A stretch of DNA of 9,469 nucleotides from JASJHI01 sp965371355 (GTDB taxonomy: Bacteria; Actinomycetota; Acidimicrobiia; Acidimicrobiales; Ilumatobacteraceae): positions 1 to 9,469 of the forward strand of contig CBDUYD010000111.1 of assembly GCA_965371355.1 (NCBI GenBank), read 5' to 3'. The notes under the pieces are model-generated. The model saw nothing but the letters and a program-made list of their open reading frames with translations. It was not told the origin of the DNA and did no database searches. Each line of letters opens with the position of its first letter. Positions within the stretch are counted from its first letter, which is position 1. Below, one piece after another: positions 7,401-9,469 of this stretch. Both the position numbers and the translations under genes were made by a program.

Positions 7401-9469
7401 CGCTCGTTGTCGATGCTCGGAGATGTCGGCTACGACCTCGACCCGAGCGATGACGTGCTGCCGACCGACGTCGTCAACGACATCGCCATCGACATCAACG
7501 ACGTCGCCGAGGGGATCCCCGAACTCGACCTCGGATCCGACTACGCACTGCGCGACATCTCCAGCCGGCGTTCCAACGTCGACGAGGAAGTGGAAGTGCC
7601 GGCACTCGTCGAGGGTGAGACCTACGTCGTCGTCGTCTCGACCTATCTCGGCGAACTGAGCCCTGACCCATACGGCCTACGCGTGCGCCTCGATCGCCGG
7701 ACGGCCCTCCCTGCCTGCGCCGCCGGCCCGGGCTATCCCAGCGCTTCGGCGGCGACCGTGCCCGCCGACCTCGCGGTCGATGCCGGAACCAACACGCTGT
7801 ACGTCACCAACCTCGCGCGCCTCGCGTTCGAGGCGCCCGGCGCGGGGCCGGTCGACGGCATTCTCGACGGCATACGCGGCACAGAGGGGATCAATGGTGT
7901 GTCGGCCGGCCTGCTACTTGTCGACGATCTCCCCGAATGGGACACCTGGAACTCCGATCGATGTGATGTCGATGCTCGCAACGCCGTCGTCTCCGCGATC
8001 GGTGCCGAGATCGACGACGCGGTCGCCGCCTCGGGTGGTGGTATCGAACACTTGGTGATCGTCGGCGGTGACGGTGTCGTTCCGATGGCCGCGATCCCCG
8101 ACCTCACCAAGTACTCGAACGAGTCGACGTTCGCGCGTGAAGTGCTCAGCGCGACCGGCGCCAGCAACGAGGTGGCAGGCACGCTGGGGAGCGGTTTCCT
8201 GCTCTCCGACGACCCGTACGCCACCGACGCCGGGATCTCGATCCTCGGCGGCGACCACGAGCTGTACATGCCCGATCGCAGCATCGGACGGCTCGTCGAG
8301 ACGTACGGCGAGATCGTCGGTCAACTCGACAACTTCGCGACGTACGGCGGCCGGCTCGACCCGACGACATTCGAGAGTTCCGCTGCGGTCACGGGCTACG
8401 ACTTCCTCGACGACGGCGCGATCGCGATCATCGCCGAACTCGAAGCCGCCGGGTTCGATGTCGCCGAGTTGCTCGACAGCACCGACATCGATCCGCAGAC
8501 CGACGGCATTCAGGCGTGGGACAGGCAAGCCTTCCTCGATCTGCTCGTCGGCACGGATTACTCCGTGGTCTCGCCGAACGCCCACTACGACTTCGAATCG
8601 CTCCTGCCCAAGGCGGCAGACGATGCCGGAAGCTTCACCAACGCCGATCTCGTGACGACCGACGATCTCGCCGGAGTACTGCAATCGTCACTCGTGTTCT
8701 CCGTGGGCTGCCACGCTGGGCTCAGCGTGTCGGACGTGCAGCTCGATCTGCCCGCTCTCGACTGGTCGCAGCTGAATGCTCAGGGCTCGAACCAGTGGAT
8801 CGCGCACACGACCTACGGCTACGGCGACACCGAGATCGTCGCCTACTCCGAGCGGCTCGCGCAGCTCTTCGCGGGCAACGTCGCGGCGATGATGTCCGCC
8901 GCCGATCTTGCTCCGACCTCGCTCGGCGAGGCGGTACGACAGGCCAAGCAGCGCTACCTCGCCGGCACGTTGGTGCTCACCCCGTACGACGAAAAGATCC
9001 TCCAGTCGTGGACCTACTACGGCTTGCCGATGTACACGCTCGACGACCTCGCGACCGAAACCGCGACCGACATCACGGCCGACGCCGCAACCGACCCGAC
9101 GCCGGTCCAGTCTTCACCCGCTGAAGCAGCGACAGCGCTCGACACAGGTCCGGTCACGTTCGGTGCACCCCGAGCCGGTGGCGAGGTTCCGGTCTCGATC
9201 GATCTCGGTGGCGACCGCCTCGAGCGCGTCGACGTCGGCGACGACGGCTCTTACTACCAGGTCGATGGCAACACGATCGTCGCCCAGTACCGCCCCGTCG
9301 AGCCTCTCGTCGACGTCCCGATACCCGGCCCGGAGATGTACCAGGGCTTCCTCATCACCGGACTGACCAGCGAGGACCTACCGCCCAGCTACGTGCCCTT
9401 CTACTCGCGGCCGCTCGTCGACGACACCGCCAACGAAGACCGCATCGAGATCGCCGACAGCGCGTTCCC
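4440..9469 (+). CDS. giant secreted multidomain protein: beta-helix, GLRSI repeats, gingipain (C25)-like domain; 3' end outside window
   Basis: One unbroken frame runs from ATG 4440 to the window edge (1676 codons plus 2 bases, no stop). Residues 1-47 are a signal peptide: basic start, hydrophobic VVSVVCTAAVALAGLVAV, then AGAA. Residues about 65-368 form a right-handed parallel beta-helix with GGGI-type turns, ending in LADNGGPTATTAILDGSAAF and DQRG...CELGAYE, the choice-of-anchor-Q-like terminus. Residues 426-676 hold three clusters of GLRSI pentapeptides (21 exact copies). Residues about 680-920 are acidic, with paired cysteines and a beta-sandwich-like part. Residues 929-1081 resemble a pre-peptidase domain (DIDVYAFDAP, VDYDLSVYGP). 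Residues about 1115-1535 resemble the caspase-fold clan CD, C25 family: strand TLYVTN, LVIVGGDGVVPM, candidate His1382 (SPNAHYD), candidate Cys1424 (FSVGCHAGLS), and terminal YYGLPMYTL, like the family's 'LLGDP' end. Another beta-rich domain follows from about 1570. Probable role: secreted protease or surface protein. Activity and anchoring are unproven. Confidence 0.9.
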   Translation, partial: MYYTKSLAQRRQSHSALRGSRHRVVSVVCTAAVALAGLVAVDGAGAASALGVLEQSAPQQASPPVIPSDGSSLRSAIAAGGIIAVPAGEYLIDEALTIGVDGTELRAVEPGSTTIRFVGDRDRVIEVAAADVTIDGITITGGGLSNGNGGGIRVGRSASLTLIRSTVSGNSARQGGGIDNSGDLTVVDSTIDHNTADRKGGGLRNGGTATVLNSTLVGNGASQGGAVSSPGTTDIVHATIVRNLSTSSSSAGVDRNGGTLRVRYSIIGANVRDSGAAASDCSGTPDLLDLNMVSDDSGCNPVGTIIVAPPGVDELADNGGPTATTAILDGSAAFGAIATTDGTCNSGIDADQRGTVRPSGEGCELGAYERAPLGVELGLEVDTSAYSPLEPGVVEVGVVSVPTSQIAFELATRTPTNPDGTVDTAGLRSIGLRSIGLRSITLEDIGLRSIDVEDAGLRSIELKANGLRSIGLRSIGLRSIGLRSIGLRSIGLRSIGLRSIPLSEIPLLEDGGWQGLLAGTEFAGVPLQSITLEEIVDELPDDLTLESIDLSNTGLRSIGLRSILLSGVGLRSIPLPLLDGETAPGGDYSAAWCAALFGAEHCDADLIGEIADAELWEAQLAGGDIAQERILGVPLDGLTSAGLRSIGLRSIGLRSIFLENTGLRSIGLRSIGLRSIDGVDLGTIIDCAAASDPCSTDESNTLTLGDAVAGCLPPDVVASGYPDSANCLLQPDANVGQLLDLLGVEIDGIDLLDGLTLFDVLFAFVAPEDIPWEVIELDGALLQNVAEPPQPTFDYIAEVTVREGPADVEVTLMLPQGFAVATGANSVAATWCRADEPTCTDEVAPQAPLALGAPVYTITDVPSGTYELRVAVRAGLTVGSAEEFPTTATVLAVGPNGEPPLAVAGPVGVEVVEAASGGPGRAPILTDGQLQLGHIASSDDIDVYAFDAPAGTTGASARILLSNIPSGVDYDLSVYGPRPASLRQAPSRSLSMLGDVGYDLDPSDDVLPTDVVNDIAIDINDVAEGIPELDLGSDYALRDISSRRSNVDEEVEVPALVEGETYVVVVSTYLGELSPDPYGLRVRLDRRTALPACAAGPGYPSASAATVPADLAVDAGTNTLYVTNLARLAFEAPGAGPVDGILDGIRGTEGINGVSAGLLLVDDLPEWDTWNSDRCDVDARNAVVSAIGAEIDDAVAASGGGIEHLVIVGGDGVVPMAAIPDLTKYSNESTFAREVLSATGASNEVAGTLGSGFLLSDDPYATDAGISILGGDHELYMPDRSIGRLVETYGEIVGQLDNFATYGGRLDPTTFESSAAVTGYDFLDDGAIAIIAELEAAGFDVAELLDSTDIDPQTDGIQAWDRQAFLDLLVGTDYSVVSPNAHYDFESLLPKAADDAGSFTNADLVTTDDLAGVLQSSLVFSVGCHAGLSVSDVQLDLPALDWSQLNAQGSNQWIAHTTYGYGDTEIVAYSERLAQLFAGNVAAMMSAADLAPTSLGEAVRQAKQRYLAGTLVLTPYDEKILQSWTYYGLPMYTLDDLATETATDITADAATDPTPVQSSPAEAATALDTGPVTFGAPRAGGEVPVSIDLGGDRLERVDVGDDGSYYQVDGNTIVAQYRPVEPLVDVPIPGPEMYQGFLITGLTSEDLPPSYVPFYSRPLVDDTANEDRIEIADSAF
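5715..5954 (+). repeat. GLRSI pentapeptide cluster 1 (coding, residues 426-505)
   Basis: Sixteen consecutive 15-bp units encode twelve exact GLRSI pentapeptides and four divergent ones (TLEDI, DVEDA, ELKAN, PLSEI) in strict 5-residue phase. Copies 1-3 spell Ser as AGC; copies 4-12 spell it TCG or TCC. Leu (CTG, TTG, CTC) and Arg (CGC, CGT) codons also vary silently, so the peptide is more conserved than the DNA. Sixteen units equal exactly four turns of four pentapeptides, as a quadrilateral beta-solenoid would need. Confidence 0.95.
6069..6173 (+). repeat. GLRSI pentapeptide cluster 2 (coding, residues 544-578)
   Basis: Seven in-phase pentapeptides: TLESI, DLSNT, GLRSI, GLRSI, LLSGV, GLRSI, PLPLL. 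Exact copies are at 6099-6113, 6114-6128 and 6144-6158, all with Ser as TCG. The period-5 pattern with Leu at the second position is kept in the divergent units, so this looks like a decayed part of the same solenoid. Between clusters 1 and 2 the period is partly broken by an acidic, Leu-rich insert. Confidence 0.85.
6348..6467 (+). repeat. GLRSI pentapeptide cluster 3 (coding, residues 637-676)
   Basis: Eight in-phase pentapeptides: GLTSA, three GLRSI, FLENT, three GLRSI. This gives two turns of four with the divergent unit at the same position in each. All serines of the exact copies are AGC or AGT, as in the first three copies of cluster 1. Over 45 bases, the first triplet differs from the first triplet of cluster 1 at only three silent sites, suggesting block duplication. 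A 68-residue acidic segment with two cysteines separates it from cluster 2. Confidence 0.92.

Overview
The window is high-GC DNA with actinobacterial habits: GTG starts, GC-rich third codon positions, and a solo DUF222/HNH gene of the kind that is multicopy in Actinobacteria. The long secreted acidic proteins fit a free-living, probably marine or aquatic member of the Acidimicrobiia (Ilumatobacter-like). The assignment to that group is inference from style, with no marker gene to confirm it.

Layout from left to right. An 8-bp tandem repeat lies at the left edge. It is followed by a small VOC-fold (glyoxalase/bleomycin-resistance superfamily) gene on the minus strand (106-453). A 237-bp spacer carries four copies of a 9-mer plus a dyad, and leads to a plus-strand DUF222/HNH endonuclease gene of the REP13E12 type (691-1959). 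A 390-bp stretch with no convincing gene follows, then tRNA-Arg(CCG) on the minus strand (2350-2421). Twenty-one bases upstream of the tRNA ends a minus-strand gene (2443-4266). It encodes an exported or membrane-anchored protein with a predicted beta-propeller core, a Pro-rich stalk and a mucin-like Ser/Thr tail.

A 173-bp divergent intergenic region with nested palindromes separates that gene from the main feature. This is one continuous plus-strand reading frame from 4440 to the window edge: at least 1676 codons, no stop, 3' end missing. It was read by hand codon by codon. It encodes a giant secreted protein with these parts in order: signal peptide; right-handed beta-helix ending in a choice-of-anchor-Q-like motif; three clusters holding 21 exact copies of the pentapeptide GLRSI; a beta-sandwich and pre-peptidase-like region; a caspase-fold (clan CD, gingipain/C25-like) region with a candidate His1382/Cys1424 dyad; and the start of another beta-rich domain.

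The two exported proteins are transcribed divergently from the palindromic region and could be co-regulated as cell-surface or extracellular components. That link is inferred from arrangement only. The most unusual element is the GLRSI repeat, a possible variant pentapeptide solenoid inside a putative gingipain-like exoprotein. The VOC and HNH genes look like ordinary independent neighbours.
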